Counted from the first letter of the stretch, positions 1 through 9,507 are shown. The stretch: DNA of 64,000 bases from Hallerella porci (GCF_003148885.1 NZ_QGHD01000009.1:1-64000), one strand, 5' to 3'. Made by a program: numbers and translations. The notes: generated by a model from the letters alone, not told the origin.

Positions 1-50
1 AGCAACAGCCCTGAACGAGTAATCAAGTATTTTGGCGACAAGCATGTCTC

Positions 51-675
51 TTATGCAGCATGACTATGTAAAAAATATATCCGCCGGAGCAATAACACTT
101 CATTGTTTTGAACAAGAGAAAGTTCAAAGCTATCAACATAGCTGTTGGGATAAATTTTGCTGATCGGATACTCGTTGTTGTAATTGAGATTTCCAGGAAT
201 AGAAATAGAAAAAGAATCGATGGCGGTTTGAACTATGAATGCATCGTCGGGTATTGCCGTGAACGCATAAAATTTTTCATTGTACGTAACGGATGTAATT
301 CCGTCTTTTGTTTCTATTGAAGTTAGATCGTTTACGTTGGGAAATGCAAATGGAAAAAAGTCTCCGCAAAGGAAATCGTTCCAAGAACGTATAGAAAATA
401 GGTCTAAAAGTTCTTTGGGCAGGTCGATCAGATAAAAAGAATCGTCAGGATATCCCCCCCCCCGCAATTTTTATGCCCGGATTATTTTTGACCTTATATT
501 TCACAAAAGCAATTTTGGGATTTTTTGCATTGCCGTATAAAACAACTTTGTCTTTCGTTTTTTGAGCAAAATTGACAGCTCCTGTTGCAAAACATTTCTT
601 CTCTGCGGCTGCTGGAGACAATGCGTATGACATTGTCGCTCCGATAAGACTTAGAATCAAATAGATCTTTTTGAT
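51..675 (-). pseudogene. secreted hypothetical protein, frameshifted at a G10 tract
   Basis: Two overlapping minus-strand frames read as one protein of about 205 residues if the C10 run at 454-463 (G10 in the message) were nine or twelve bases. The upstream frame (660 down to 445) encodes a signal-peptide-like segment, and the downstream frame continues to TAA at 53-51. An AGGAG at 689-685 sits nine bases before ATC at 675-673. Reading from there gives IKKIYLILSLIGATMSYALS, a normal signal peptide except that the first codon is ATC, not ATG. The first recognised start is TTG at 660, which would drop the positive n-region. I do not recognise the family. It may be a decayed gene, a phase-variable gene or a homopolymer sequencing error. 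Confidence 0.5.
454..463. repeat. C10 homopolymer tract
   Basis: Ten consecutive C on the plus strand, inside the reading frame of the secreted protein. Tracts like this are classic slipped-strand mispairing sites. The present length puts the 5' and 3' parts of the gene in different frames. Confidence 0.9.
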
Positions 676-746
676 CTTTGTATTCTCCTAATTATGGCGC
701 GAGTTTTCATTGCCAATGCAATTGATGTAAAGTTAAAATCTGTATA

Positions 747-1433
747 CTAAAATTCTTCAATACCGTTTGGCGTAGCAAGGATTACTTTGTTCGCCATTCC
801 GATGAATAACCCGTGGCCCAAAAGCCCGGGCATTTTGTTTAATTCAAAATCGAGTTTTTCGGGATCATCGATAATGCCGAATTTAGCGTCGGCGATTAAA
901 TTGCCCGAATCGCTGATCACGGGACCGTCTTTGCCGGGAGCGCCCATACGGACAGCGAGAGTGCCGCCGAGTTTGCTTACTTTATAAGTAATCGCTCCGA
1001 TTGCGCCCGGGAGAATTTCCAGAGGAACGGCAAATTTTTCGCCGAGTTTCTGCACTTTCTTTCCCGAGTCCGCGATGATAATATAATTGTCCGCCATCGA
1101 TGCGACGATTTTTTCGAGCAAATGCGCTGCGCCGCGGCCTTTGATCAAATTTTTCTGCGGGTCGATTTCGTCGGCGCCGTCAATTGCGATGTCGAGATGA
1201 GTGGCTTCGCCCAAGTCGATGAGAGGAATGCCGAGTTTGCGACATTGAAGAGTTGTGCTCCAACTCGTGCTCACCGCGGTGACTTTTAAACCTTCGTTTT
1301 GAATGCGTTCGCCTAAGCGGTTTACCATATGAGCGGCAGTGCTTCCGGTACCGAGTCCGACGAACATGCCGGATTCAATCATATCTGCGGCGCGGACGCC
1401 TGCTGCTTTTTTGAGTTCATTCAAGTCTGCCAT
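747..1433 (-). CDS. rpiA: ribose-5-phosphate isomerase A
   Basis: 228 residues, the usual RpiA length. The enzyme interconverts ribose 5-phosphate and ribulose 5-phosphate in the non-oxidative pentose phosphate pathway in the cytoplasm. Visible family motifs are GLGTGST at residues 26-32 (phosphate binding), DGADEID at 85-91 (catalytic aspartate region) and KGRGAAHLLEK at 98-108, which carries the catalytic glutamate at 107. The usual KGGGGA is changed to KGRGAA here. The ATG shares one base with the TAA of the upstream FKBP gene (TAATG), so the two are probably translationally coupled. Confidence 0.95.
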   Translation of the reverse strand: MADLNELKKAAGVRAADMIESGMFVGLGTGSTAAHMVNRLGERIQNEGLKVTAVSTSWSTTLQCRKLGIPLIDLGEATHLDIAIDGADEIDPQKNLIKGRGAAHLLEKIVASMADNYIIIADSGKKVQKLGEKFAVPLEILPGAIGAITYKVSKLGGTLAVRMGAPGKDGPVISDSGNLIADAKFGIIDDPEKLDFELNKMPGLLGHGLFIGMANKVILATPNGIEEF

Positions 1434-2056
1434 TATCGCCAGTGCCTCCCGAAATTATTTTGTTCGTCTTCTGGAAAATCTTCGCCTTCGTCGAAATCGT
1501 CATCGCCTTCATCGTTTTCTTCGTATTCGTCGGGAACACCGGTTTCGAGTTCCGTTGCCGAAGCTTCGTCAATTCCTACGATGGTGACTTCAAACGTTAA
1601 ATCTTTCCCGGCAAAAGGATGATTGCCGTCGAGGATGACGGTGTCTTTTTGAATTTCTCGGATGACGTAAATTCCGGTTTCGTCATCGTCATCGTTTTTG
1701 CTGTAAAGTTCCCGCGGATCTTCGGGAATTGAAAATTCTTTGGAATCGGTATCGTTTACCATTTCCAGTTCCATACCGAGCCAAATTTCGCCGATATTTT
1801 TGAGCTCTTCTTTGGAAACTTTAATGATTAAATCGTTGCGGTAAGGGCCGTAGCCTTTGTCGAAAGGAACGTGAGCGATAATGTGTTCGCCGACGGAATG
1901 TCCGTCTAAAGCTTCTTCTAAGCCCGAAATAATGCTATCGCAGCCGTGCATATAAACAAAAGGAACGGAATCGGGAACTTCTTCGACGATTTCGCCGTTT
2001 TCGTTTTTGAGCGTATAGCAAATGCTGATTTTTTTATTCTTGGTAACCGTTTCCAT
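1433..2056 (-). CDS. SlyD-like FKBP-type peptidyl-prolyl isomerase
   Basis: About 207 residues from ATG at 2056; a GTG/ATG pair nine and eight codons further up is possible, but neither site has a clear Shine-Dalgarno. The FKBP core is split as in SlyD: an N-terminal half through VPFDKGYGPY (64-72), an inserted flap domain, then the return strand LDGNHPFAGKDLTFEV (142-157). The family isomerises X-Pro bonds and acts as a folding chaperone. The flap domain carries an acidic insertion near 103-125 and the C-terminus is a glutamate/aspartate-rich tail instead of the histidine-rich metal-binding tail of E. coli SlyD. A nickel-handling role is therefore not supported. It is coupled to rpiA by TAATG. 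Confidence 0.85.
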   Translation of the reverse strand: METVTKNKKISICYTLKNENGEIVEEVPDSVPFVYMHGCDSIISGLEEALDGHSVGEHIIAHVPFDKGYGPYRNDLIIKVSKEELKNIGEIWLGMELEMVNDTDSKEFSIPEDPRELYSKNDDDDETGIYVIREIQKDTVILDGNHPFAGKDLTFEVTIVGIDEASATELETGVPDEYEENDEGDDDFDEGEDFPEDEQNNFGRHWR

Positions 2057-2145
2057 TGGCGTAAAAGATAGAAAAAACATCACCCGAGCAAGGACGCTAT
2101 GATTGACATTTCTAATTCCGAGTTCCTTTGTCTAAATTAAATAGC

Positions 2146-2157
2146 TATATTGTGTTC
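2146..2157 (+). promoter_or_regulatory. predicted -10 box of a leaderless promoter
   Basis: TATATT at 2146-2151 followed by six bases and then ATG at 2158. A -10 hexamer this close would place the transcript start at or next to the A of the ATG. No Shine-Dalgarno is present. The -35 position (about 2123) is only a weak match. Confidence 0.45.
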
Positions 2158-2886
2158 ATGTTATACGGGATATATTCGGATATTCACGCAAATTTGCCGG
2201 CGCTCGAAGTCGTGCTCGAATCGATGACGAGAATGGGCGTAGAACGTCGCGTTTGTTTAGGTGATATTGTCGGATATGGCGCAAATCCCAATGAATGCGT
2301 GGCAAAAGTCAAAGAAAATGCCGACGTTTGCATTCTCGGAAATCACGACAGCGTAGCGATAGAATGGGATTCGGATGTAGGATTTAATCCGTTTGCCAAA
2401 ACAGCAATTCAGTGGACGCAGCAAGCGTTATCCGAAGAATCCAAAGAATATTTGCGCTCGCTCCCGTATATGTACGAAGAAAACGATATTTGTTTTGTGC
2501 ACGCTTCTCCGATGTCTCCGGCCGATTGGATTTATGTCACGGATTTGGAAGACGCATTAGATGCTTTTGATCATTTTGGAGAACGCAGTTGTTTCGTCGG
2601 GCACACGCATACGCCGGTAATTGTCGCTATGCGCGATGGCGAAATTCCCAAAGTCATCGAAACCGGATACTATGAACTCGAAGAAGGTGAACGCTTACTC
2701 GTAAATGTCGGAAGCGTTGGACAGCCGCGCGACCGCGATTCTCGGGCGAGTTACTGCCTTTTCGATACCGAAAAAATGAGCGTCCGCTTAGTGCGTTTAG
2801 AATATGATATTGCGAAAACGCAGCAAACGATGCGCGAAGCTGGAATGCCTGCGTTTTTAGTCGATCGGTTGGAACTCGGACGATGA
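2158..2886 (+). CDS. metallophosphoesterase (YfcE/MJ0936-like)
   Basis: About 242 residues from ATG 2158; the frame opens further up at a TTG, but conserved sequence begins at MLYGIYSDIHANLPALE. Calcineurin-like phosphoesterase signatures are in order: D-x-H at residues 8-10 (SDIHAN), GD in CLGDIVGYG, GNHD, and the C-terminal metal-binding VGHTHTP. These coordinate a dimetal centre that hydrolyses phosphomono- or diesters; the substrate cannot be read from sequence. The stop overlaps the rlmH start as ATGA at 2883, so the two genes are coupled. The start fits a leaderless message. Confidence 0.85.
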   Translation: MLYGIYSDIHANLPALEVVLESMTRMGVERRVCLGDIVGYGANPNECVAKVKENADVCILGNHDSVAIEWDSDVGFNPFAKTAIQWTQQALSEESKEYLRSLPYMYEENDICFVHASPMSPADWIYVTDLEDALDAFDHFGERSCFVGHTHTPVIVAMRDGEIPKVIETGYYELEEGERLLVNVGSVGQPRDRDSRASYCLFDTEKMSVRLVRLEYDIAKTQQTMREAGMPAFLVDRLELGR

Positions 2887-3344
2887 AACTCATCATCGCA
2901 GTTTTTGGAAAACCCGGCTCTCCTTTTATCAAAGACGAAGTTGAAAAATATACGAAGCGTTTACGCTCTTCGAATGTCCAATTAGAAGTTGTCGAATTAA
3001 AACAGAGCAAACGCGAAGATCAAGCGAAAAGCCTTTCGGAAGAAGCCGCAGAATTTGCAAAGCGTTTCCCGCGTGAAAATTATCAATGGATTGCGATGGC
3101 CGAAGAAGGGAAGCTCATGAATACGGTGCAGCTTGCGTCGTGGATAAAACCGCGACTCAATGCGAATTGTGTTTTCCTCATCGGCTCGGCTTACGGCATT
3201 GCGCCCGAAATTAAAAAGCAATCGAGCTTACTTCTTTCGCTTTCACCGCTCACATTTACGCATGATCATGCGCGGATAATTTTAACAGAACAACTGTATC
3301 GTTGTTTAATGGTCATCGCGGGGCACCCTTATCATCACGTTTGA
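2883..3344 (+). CDS. rlmH: 23S rRNA pseudouridine-1915 N3-methyltransferase
   Basis: 153 residues, typical for RlmH, the SPOUT methyltransferase that methylates pseudouridine 1915 in helix 69 of 23S rRNA on assembled ribosomes. The AdoMet-binding trefoil knot is visible as FLIGSAYG at 98-105 and the C-terminal THDHARIILTEQLYR followed by GHPYHH at 126-152. The start overlaps the stop of the metallophosphoesterase by four bases. It is followed after 18 bases by the M32 peptidase gene, which has its own Shine-Dalgarno. Confidence 0.95.
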   Translation: MKLIIAVFGKPGSPFIKDEVEKYTKRLRSSNVQLEVVELKQSKREDQAKSLSEEAAEFAKRFPRENYQWIAMAEEGKLMNTVQLASWIKPRLNANCVFLIGSAYGIAPEIKKQSSLLLSLSPLTFTHDHARIILTEQLYRCLMVIAGHPYHHV

Positions 3345-3362
3345 TTTTTTAGGAGTTTTTTT

Positions 3363-4871
3363 ATGCAAACGGAACTTCAAAAATCTTTAAAAATCGTTTT
3401 TTCCACTCTAGAAGAAAAAGAAAAATTTGAACACGCAAGTCGCTTAATCGGATTTGATGAACAGACAATTTGTCCGCCGAAAGCGATGGAAAATCAAGGA
3501 AAGACAATTGCGTTTTTGACGAATCAAGCGTTTAAATTAACGAAATCGCCTGAATTTATTTCTGCTGCAGAAAATTTATTTGCCCGTCGCGAAGAATTGA
3601 ATTTGCCCGAATGTCTTTTGGCCGAAGGCTTGCACCGCGATTATTTGCAAAGCAAAAATATCACGTCGGAATTGGACGAAAAATTTTCTCTCATTTTAAA
3701 TCAAGCATTTGTCGATTGGTTAAACGCAAAAAATAAAGCGGACTTTTCTTTGTTCGCCGATTCGTTAGAAAAAGTGCGTTGGGTGAATTTAAAACAAATT
3801 GAACTTTCCGAAAATTCATTCGCCACTCCTTACGATCATTTGTTACAAGTTTATGAACGCGGCATCACGACGCAGGATTTGGATTTTTGCTTTGACGCTT
3901 GCAAAGAACGATTGATTCCTTTGCTCAAAAAAATTCAGAAAAGTCCGCGGAAAATTTCTGCTGATTTTCTCACGGAATTTGCTGCGGTCGATGCACAAGA
4001 AAAACTCGCCAAAAAACTTTTGCAAAAAATCGGATTTGATTTTTCTCGCGGTACATTTTCGACGAGCGAACATCCGTTTACCGATGGCATCGCTCTAGAC
4101 GATGCGCGCTTAACGACGAATTACGACGAACATCTTTTGATGTCAAATATCTTTTCGATTTTGCACGAAGGCGGCCACGCTCTCTTTGAACAAAATCAAC
4201 CTGCCGAAGATTTCGTTTATCATTTGACCGGTTTTAAAACATTGGGTCAGCACGAATCCGTTTCGCGTTTTTACGAAAATCGCATCGGACGTTCGCGCGA
4301 ATTTTGCTCACAACTTTTTGAAGAATTGAAAATTTCTTTTCCACAAATTTTTGCAAATCGCACCGCCGAAGAATTATACGATGCCGTGAATCTGGTAACG
4401 CCGAGTTTAATCCGCATCGAAGCGGACGAATTCACTTATACATTCCACATTATCATCCGTTACGAAATGGAAAAAATGATTGTGAATGAAAATGTGAAAA
4501 TTCAAGATTTGCTGAAAATTTGGGCGGATAAATACGAAGAATATTTAGACATTCGTCCGGAAAATGATCGCGAAGGAATTTTGCAAGATGTGCATTGGGC
4601 GAGCGGATTTGGCTACTTCCCAACGTATGCGCTCGGCAATATGTATGGGGCGATGTATTTCAATAAAATGCAAGAAGAATTTGATGTGCACGAAGCGATT
4701 GCGCAATCGGATTTGAAAAAAATCAATCATTGGATGCAAGAAAATGTTTGGAAATCGGCGAATCGTTTAGCGCCAAAAGAATGGATAAAAAATATCACCG
4801 GCCGCGAATTTACGCCGCAAGATTTTTTGGATTATTTAGAAAAAAAATACAGCGAAATTTATGGCGTTTGA
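3363..4871 (+). CDS. M32-family metallocarboxypeptidase (carboxypeptidase Taq)
   Basis: 502 residues, the usual M32 length. The zinc-binding HEGGH at 268-272 lies in the family context ILHEGGHALFEQ, and the third ligand is expected at E298 in HESVSRFYEN. Later M32 motifs (IRIEADEFTY, IRYEMEK, the HWASGFGYFPTYALG stretch) are also present. The enzyme releases C-terminal amino acids from peptides in the cytoplasm with broad specificity. The start has a clear TAGGAG. The 3' end overlaps the following TtcA-like gene by 11 bases. Confidence 0.95.
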   Translation: MQTELQKSLKIVFSTLEEKEKFEHASRLIGFDEQTICPPKAMENQGKTIAFLTNQAFKLTKSPEFISAAENLFARREELNLPECLLAEGLHRDYLQSKNITSELDEKFSLILNQAFVDWLNAKNKADFSLFADSLEKVRWVNLKQIELSENSFATPYDHLLQVYERGITTQDLDFCFDACKERLIPLLKKIQKSPRKISADFLTEFAAVDAQEKLAKKLLQKIGFDFSRGTFSTSEHPFTDGIALDDARLTTNYDEHLLMSNIFSILHEGGHALFEQNQPAEDFVYHLTGFKTLGQHESVSRFYENRIGRSREFCSQLFEELKISFPQIFANRTAEELYDAVNLVTPSLIRIEADEFTYTFHIIIRYEMEKMIVNENVKIQDLLKIWADKYEEYLDIRPENDREGILQDVHWASGFGYFPTYALGNMYGAMYFNKMQEEFDVHEAIAQSDLKKINHWMQENVWKSANRLAPKEWIKNITGREFTPQDFLDYLEKKYSEIYGV

Positions 4872-5742
4872 AAAACAAAAAGCAGAACTTTCGCCTGCGC
4901 AAAAAGCGGAACGCAGCATTTCAAAACAGTTTCGTCGAAAACTGTGGAGCCCTTTTGTTTCGGCGATTAAAGAGTATCAACTGATTCAACCGAACGATAA
5001 AATTGCCGTTTGCATTTCGGGCGGAAAAGATTCTATGCTTCTCGCGAAGATGATGCAAATGCTCAAGCGTTACAGCGATTTTCCGTTTGAGTTAATTTAT
5101 TTGGTCATGGATCCGGGTTATAATGCAGCCAATCGAAAACGCATCGAAGAAAACGCTGCGCGTTTAGAAATTCCGCTGACGATTTTTGAAACGGATATAT
5201 TTGCCGTCGCCGATACGATGGAACATTCGCCGTGTTATATTTGCGCACGGATGCGCCGCGGGCATCTTTACAACAAAGCCAAAGAACTCGGCTGCAATAA
5301 AATTGCGCTCGGACATCATTTTTCGGATGTAATTGAAACGACGGTGATGAGCATGTTTTACGCTTCGCAAATGCAAGCGATGCTTCCGAAATTGCACAGT
5401 CAAAATTTCCCAGGAATGACTCTCATTCGTCCGCTTTATAAAATTCACGAAGACGATATTATCGCGTGGATGCGGGCAAATGAATTGCAATTTATCCAAT
5501 GCGCTTGTCGTTTTACCGAACGCAATGCGGTAAGCGAAAATGAAATTTTTGAAAGCAAACGCAAAGAAGTCAAAGAAATTATTCGGCGATTAAAACGCGA
5601 TAATCCGGGAATTGAAAAAAGCATTTTTCACAGCATTCATTCGGTGCGAATTGAAACATTTCCCGGTTACAAGGCCGACGGAAAAATGCATTCGTTCTTA
5701 GAAAAATTTGATGCGGATTCCGAAAGTTTTGACGAAAAATAA
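4861..5742 (+). CDS. ttcA: TtcA-like tRNA 2-thiocytidine synthetase
   Basis: 293 residues. The PP-loop SGGKDS at 53-58 activates the tRNA base by adenylation. Cys125 and Cys128 in CYICARMRRG, plus a cysteine near 214-216 in CACRF, correspond to the three ligands of the TtcA iron-sulfur cluster. GHHFSDVIETT at 151-161 is the second PP-ATPase motif. TtcA thiolates C32 of certain tRNAs. The gene overlaps the M32 peptidase gene by 11 bases and converges on lrgB. A related PP-loop thiolase such as TtuA is possible, but spacing of the cysteine motif favours TtcA. Confidence 0.85.
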   Translation: MAFEKQKAELSPAQKAERSISKQFRRKLWSPFVSAIKEYQLIQPNDKIAVCISGGKDSMLLAKMMQMLKRYSDFPFELIYLVMDPGYNAANRKRIEENAARLEIPLTIFETDIFAVADTMEHSPCYICARMRRGHLYNKAKELGCNKIALGHHFSDVIETTVMSMFYASQMQAMLPKLHSQNFPGMTLIRPLYKIHEDDIIAWMRANELQFIQCACRFTERNAVSENEIFESKRKEVKEIIRRLKRDNPGIEKSIFHSIHSVRIETFPGYKADGKMHSFLEKFDADSESFDEK

Positions 5743-5761
5743 ATTCGCCAAAAATTAAAAT

Positions 5762-6457
5762 TTAATGCGCCCAAAAGTGCAGTAAAATCGGCGTTAAAAT
5801 AGTCGTGAAAACGCCGCAGACGCCGATGGCGAGCGAACTCATCGCACCTTGAACTTCGCCCATTTCAAGCGCTTTCGCAGTTCCAATCGCATGCGCAGAA
5901 GTTCCAATCGCAATGCCTTGTGCAACGGGATGTTTGATTTTACAAACTTTGCAAACAATCGGAGCCACGACGCCGCCGGTAATTCCCGTAATCACAATCG
6001 ACGCAATCGTAATCGAAGGAATGCCGCCGATAATTCGCGAAAGTTCCATTCCCATCGGAATCGTAATCGATTTCGGGAGAAGCGAATAATGCAACACGAC
6101 ATCGATTTCAAAAATGAACACGCATAAAGAAACGAGAGCAAACGAAACAATACAACCGGTGAAAATTCCAATCACAATCGGAATAATATTTTTCTTTAAA
6201 TTATCCAACTGCTTGTAAAGAGGAACCGCGAGAACCGCTGTCGCAGGCGCTAAAAAAATCGAAATATAATCGCCGCCGATATTATAAGTTTCCAGAGAAA
6301 CTCCGGTGAGAAGCAAAAAGCCGATAAGCAAAATGCTCGCGATTAACATCGGATTGCAAATAGCGAGTTTAAATTTTCGGCTGCAAAAAACGCCGGTTTC
6401 GTAAGCGACAATCGTCATCACAATTCCGAAAAAAGGCGTGTTCAAGACTTCGTACAT
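5762..6457 (-). CDS. lrgB: LrgB/CidB-family membrane protein
   Basis: 231 residues with about seven hydrophobic segments and the conserved GTSAHAIGTAKA near the C-terminus plus PKSITIPMG in the middle, both diagnostic of LrgB. The family pairs with LrgA, once described as holin/antiholin-like regulators of murein hydrolases and later shown in some bacteria to transport pyruvate or related three-carbon acids. It overlaps lrgA by 16 bases, so the two are one operon. No regulator of the LytSR kind is adjacent; the LytTR regulator at 54982 is far away. Confidence 0.9.
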   Translation of the reverse strand: MYEVLNTPFFGIVMTIVAYETGVFCSRKFKLAICNPMLIASILLIGFLLLTGVSLETYNIGGDYISIFLAPATAVLAVPLYKQLDNLKKNIIPIVIGIFTGCIVSFALVSLCVFIFEIDVVLHYSLLPKSITIPMGMELSRIIGGIPSITIASIVITGITGGVVAPIVCKVCKIKHPVAQGIAIGTSAHAIGTAKALEMGEVQGAMSSLAIGVCGVFTTILTPILLHFWAH

Positions 6458-6816
6458 TTTTTTTCCTTCTTTTCAAAACGAGAAAGCAAAATATCGGTTA
6501 CTTTTCCTGTAATAGCCATCGTTAAAATTGTCGCGATAATCGAAAGCAAAAGAAGCACGAGAATGTTTCCTTTGAGCACATCGTAAACGCCGAGAATTCC
6601 AATCGCAGGCGGAAGAAAAAAGAACGGCAATCGTTTGAGAAAAAACGCGGACATTTCTGCAATTTGTTCCACTTTGACAATCTTCGTGCAAAGAAGAAAA
6701 AAGAGAATGAGCATCGCTAAAATATTTCCGGGAAGAGGAATGCCGCAGACTCGATGTAAGAAGTCACCGATAAAGCAAACGGCGAGAATCAAAGCCAGTT
6801 GAAGTAGTAGTCGCAT
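6442..6816 (-). CDS. lrgA: LrgA/CidA-family membrane protein
   Basis: 124 residues with four predicted transmembrane segments and the family motif IPLPGNILAMLILF at about 26-39. First gene of the lrgAB pair. It is divergent from the radical SAM gene across an 85-base gap that must hold both promoters. No Shine-Dalgarno is evident before the ATG. The role in cell-wall turnover or organic acid export is family knowledge and is not separable by sequence. Confidence 0.9.
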   Translation of the reverse strand: MRLLLQLALILAVCFIGDFLHRVCGIPLPGNILAMLILFFLLCTKIVKVEQIAEMSAFFLKRLPFFFLPPAIGILGVYDVLKGNILVLLLLSIIATILTMAITGKVTDILLSRFEKKEKKCTKS

Positions 6817-6888
6817 AGCGCCGCAAATTTAAAAATTTTTTGCAAGGCGAACGGAAAATTTTCAGAACAATTTATACGCTAGAATTTC

Positions 6889-6901
6889 TACTTTTTACTT
6901 C
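6889..6901 (+). promoter_or_regulatory. possible -10 box of a near-leaderless promoter
   Basis: TACTTT at 6889-6894 ends seven bases before the ATG at 6902, and no Shine-Dalgarno is present. A TAGAAT at 6880-6885 is an alternative -10 that would give a leader of roughly ten bases. Confidence 0.3.
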
Positions 6902-9499
6902 ATGAATATTTTTGAAAAACTCGGACAGGTTTTACCTTTAGTCGAAAGTCCCGCACGTTACATGGGCGGCGAAGCAAATAGCGTTGTCAAAGATCCGTCA
7001 AAACTTTTAGCGCGGATGGCTTTTGTCTTTCCGGATTTATATGAAATTGGACTTTCCAATAATGGCTTGCGCGTTTTATATCATGTGGTGAATCGCGATC
7101 CAGAACTTTTGATGGAAGTTGCATTTGCGCCGTGGGACGATATGGCGGAACAAATGCGGAAGAATGATATTCCGCTTTATACGCATGCGACTTGGACGCC
7201 TGTCCGCGAGTTTGATGTGGTGGGAATGAGTCTACAAACGGAACTCAATTTTACCAATGTGCCGTATGTTTTGGAACTTGCCGGAATCGCAGCGTTTTCG
7301 AAAGACCGCAAAGAAGAAGATCCGCTTGTCATTGCGGGCGGCCCCGCGATGGCGAATCCCGAGCCGGTTGCCGATTTTTTTGATGCGTTTAATATCGGCG
7401 ATGGCGAAGAAATGCTTCCGCATATTTTGCGGACAGTGGGCGAATGCAAAAAGCGCGGCATGTCGCGTTTAGAAATTCTCGAAGAAATTGCGAAAATCGA
7501 TGGCGTGTATGTGCCCGCATTTCGCAAAGTGATTCCGGGTGAATTTGGAATGTTCGTGCCCGCAGAACCGGCGAAAGGCTCGTACGAACATACCAATGGC
7601 GTGCGCCGCATTTATGTGCCCGAGCTCAAAAAAGAAGATTATCCTGTTAAAAATTTAATTGCCAATATGCGCTTGGTGCATAACCGTTACAGCGTCGAAG
7701 TCATGCGCGGATGCACACAAGGTTGCCGTTTTTGTCAAGCGGGAATTTGGTATCGTCCTTGTCGTGAGCTTCCTCCCGATGATGTAATGGATTTAGCGAA
7801 AGCGGGATTAAAAGCGACCGGTGAAAATGAACTCGGGCTTTTGAGTTTATCCACCGCTGACTATAAACCGATTGAAGCGTTAACCGATTCCATTATCGAC
7901 GATGCATTTTTTGATAACGTCGACGTCTCGCTTCCGAGTATTCGCGTGAGCAGTTTTGGACAAAGCCTCGCCGAAAAAGTCGCCGCATTAAAAGGCGGAC
8001 GCAGCGGAACATTTGCGCCCGAAACCGGATCAGAACGGTTGCGTAAAATGATCAATAAAACAATCACCGACGAAGATATGTATAACGCAGCGGAACATGC
8101 GTTTTCATCGGGATTCAATAAAATCAAACTTTATACAATGGTAGGCTTCCCGACAGAAAATGATGAAGACATGGAAGCCTTCTGCGGACTGATTGAAAAC
8201 TTGGTAAAAATCGGACGCAAATATCTGCGAGGTGCGCAGATTTCGGTGAGCATGGGAATTCTCATTCCGAAGTCATTTACTGCATTACAGTGGGCGGGAT
8301 TTATGGATAAAGATTTAGCGCTTGCGCATGTGCAATTTGTGCACCGCCGATTCTTTAAACATCCAAATGTCAAAGTGACTTGGGCCGATTGGGAAACTTC
8401 TCGCTTAGAAGCATTTTACAGCCGAGGCGATCGCAGCATTTCAAAACTCATTTACGAAGCGTATAAACGCGGCATGATTTTTGAAAGCGATAATCATCGC
8501 ATTCGCCCCAAAGATTGGGAAGTCCTCTGGAAAGATTTCGGTTATGACGAAAGTTGGATTTACGAAACGCGGAAAAAAGAAAGCGTTTTCCCGTGGGATT
8601 TTATGCACGTCGGCGTGACGAAAGCGTACTTGTGGAATGAATATCAAAAAGGATTTAATCCCGAAGTTTTTAAAGACGCAAAGCCTGTTCCGAATTGCAA
8701 ATGGGGAGAATGTCAACATTGCGGAATTCCTGGAAATGGAAAAGAAGTCCGCTTAGCGGATAATCCAGAAAAATATAAAGCGCCGAGTCGTACTCCCGAA
8801 GAAATTAAAAAGCTCGTCGCCGCGCGCCGTCCTGTTTACGATAAACGTTACACCTATAAATTAACTTTTCAAAAACTCGGTCTCAGCCGTTTCTTGCCGC
8901 ATCAAAATATGTTGAGCGCATTTGTGCGAACATTTTCCAAAGCGGGAATTCCGCTGCGTTATAGCGAAGGCTTTAGCCCGAAACCGCGCATTATCAACAT
9001 GGGTGCGCTTCCGCTCGGACTCGAAACCGTTTGCGAAATTCTCGGCGCAGAAACTTTAGTCCTGCTCGATCTTTCGCCCGAAAATAAATCGAAATTGATT
9101 GAAGAACTCAGCGCTCCATTCCCGATGGGGATGAAAATTTTGGACATTGAACCCATCGATTATAAATTATCGTCGCATTTCCCGACTTCGGTGACGTATT
9201 CGTATCAACCGAAAGAAATCCCCGCCGATTTAATGCAAAAATTTATCGACAAAAAATTACCCATTGTGCAAAATCACCGCGGTCAAGAAATTGATTTGAA
9301 TGAACACATCTGCAATTTGAAAATCGCTAACGGGAAAATTTTCATCCGCGTGAAGTGCAATAATCAAGGCGGCACCGCTAGCCCCTATCCGCTTTTTGGC
9401 GGGCTGATGGGAATGGAAAATGTCAATTCAGCCGCCGCATTAGACGATGCATCTCGCCAATTCTTAATCCGAAAAGAAGAAATGCAATTCAATTCCTAA
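6902..9499 (+). CDS. B12-binding-type radical SAM protein fused to a DUF2344 domain (TIGR03960-TIGR03936)
   Basis: 865 residues. The N-terminal part has the B12-binding-like region of this family, followed by the radical SAM core with Cys271, Cys275 and Cys278 in GCTQGCRFCQAG, which ligate the 4Fe-4S cluster. From about residue 648 the chain continues into a TIGR03936/DUF2344 domain (YTYKLTFQKLGLSRFLPHQN onward). This long fusion is a common genomic form; in many genomes the gene sits near rng and ribosomal L21/L27 genes, which is not the case here. The substrate is unknown to me; a tRNA or rRNA modification role is only a guess. A hairpin follows the stop within ten bases. Confidence 0.9.
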   Translation: MNIFEKLGQVLPLVESPARYMGGEANSVVKDPSKLLARMAFVFPDLYEIGLSNNGLRVLYHVVNRDPELLMEVAFAPWDDMAEQMRKNDIPLYTHATWTPVREFDVVGMSLQTELNFTNVPYVLELAGIAAFSKDRKEEDPLVIAGGPAMANPEPVADFFDAFNIGDGEEMLPHILRTVGECKKRGMSRLEILEEIAKIDGVYVPAFRKVIPGEFGMFVPAEPAKGSYEHTNGVRRIYVPELKKEDYPVKNLIANMRLVHNRYSVEVMRGCTQGCRFCQAGIWYRPCRELPPDDVMDLAKAGLKATGENELGLLSLSTADYKPIEALTDSIIDDAFFDNVDVSLPSIRVSSFGQSLAEKVAALKGGRSGTFAPETGSERLRKMINKTITDEDMYNAAEHAFSSGFNKIKLYTMVGFPTENDEDMEAFCGLIENLVKIGRKYLRGAQISVSMGILIPKSFTALQWAGFMDKDLALAHVQFVHRRFFKHPNVKVTWADWETSRLEAFYSRGDRSISKLIYEAYKRGMIFESDNHRIRPKDWEVLWKDFGYDESWIYETRKKESVFPWDFMHVGVTKAYLWNEYQKGFNPEVFKDAKPVPNCKWGECQHCGIPGNGKEVRLADNPEKYKAPSRTPEEIKKLVAARRPVYDKRYTYKLTFQKLGLSRFLPHQNMLSAFVRTFSKAGIPLRYSEGFSPKPRIINMGALPLGLETVCEILGAETLVLLDLSPENKSKLIEELSAPFPMGMKILDIEPIDYKLSSHFPTSVTYSYQPKEIPADLMQKFIDKKLPIVQNHRGQEIDLNEHICNLKIANGKIFIRVKCNNQGGTASPYPLFGGLMGMENVNSAAALDDASRQFLIRKEEMQFNS

Positions 9500-9507
9500 T
9501 ACAAAAA

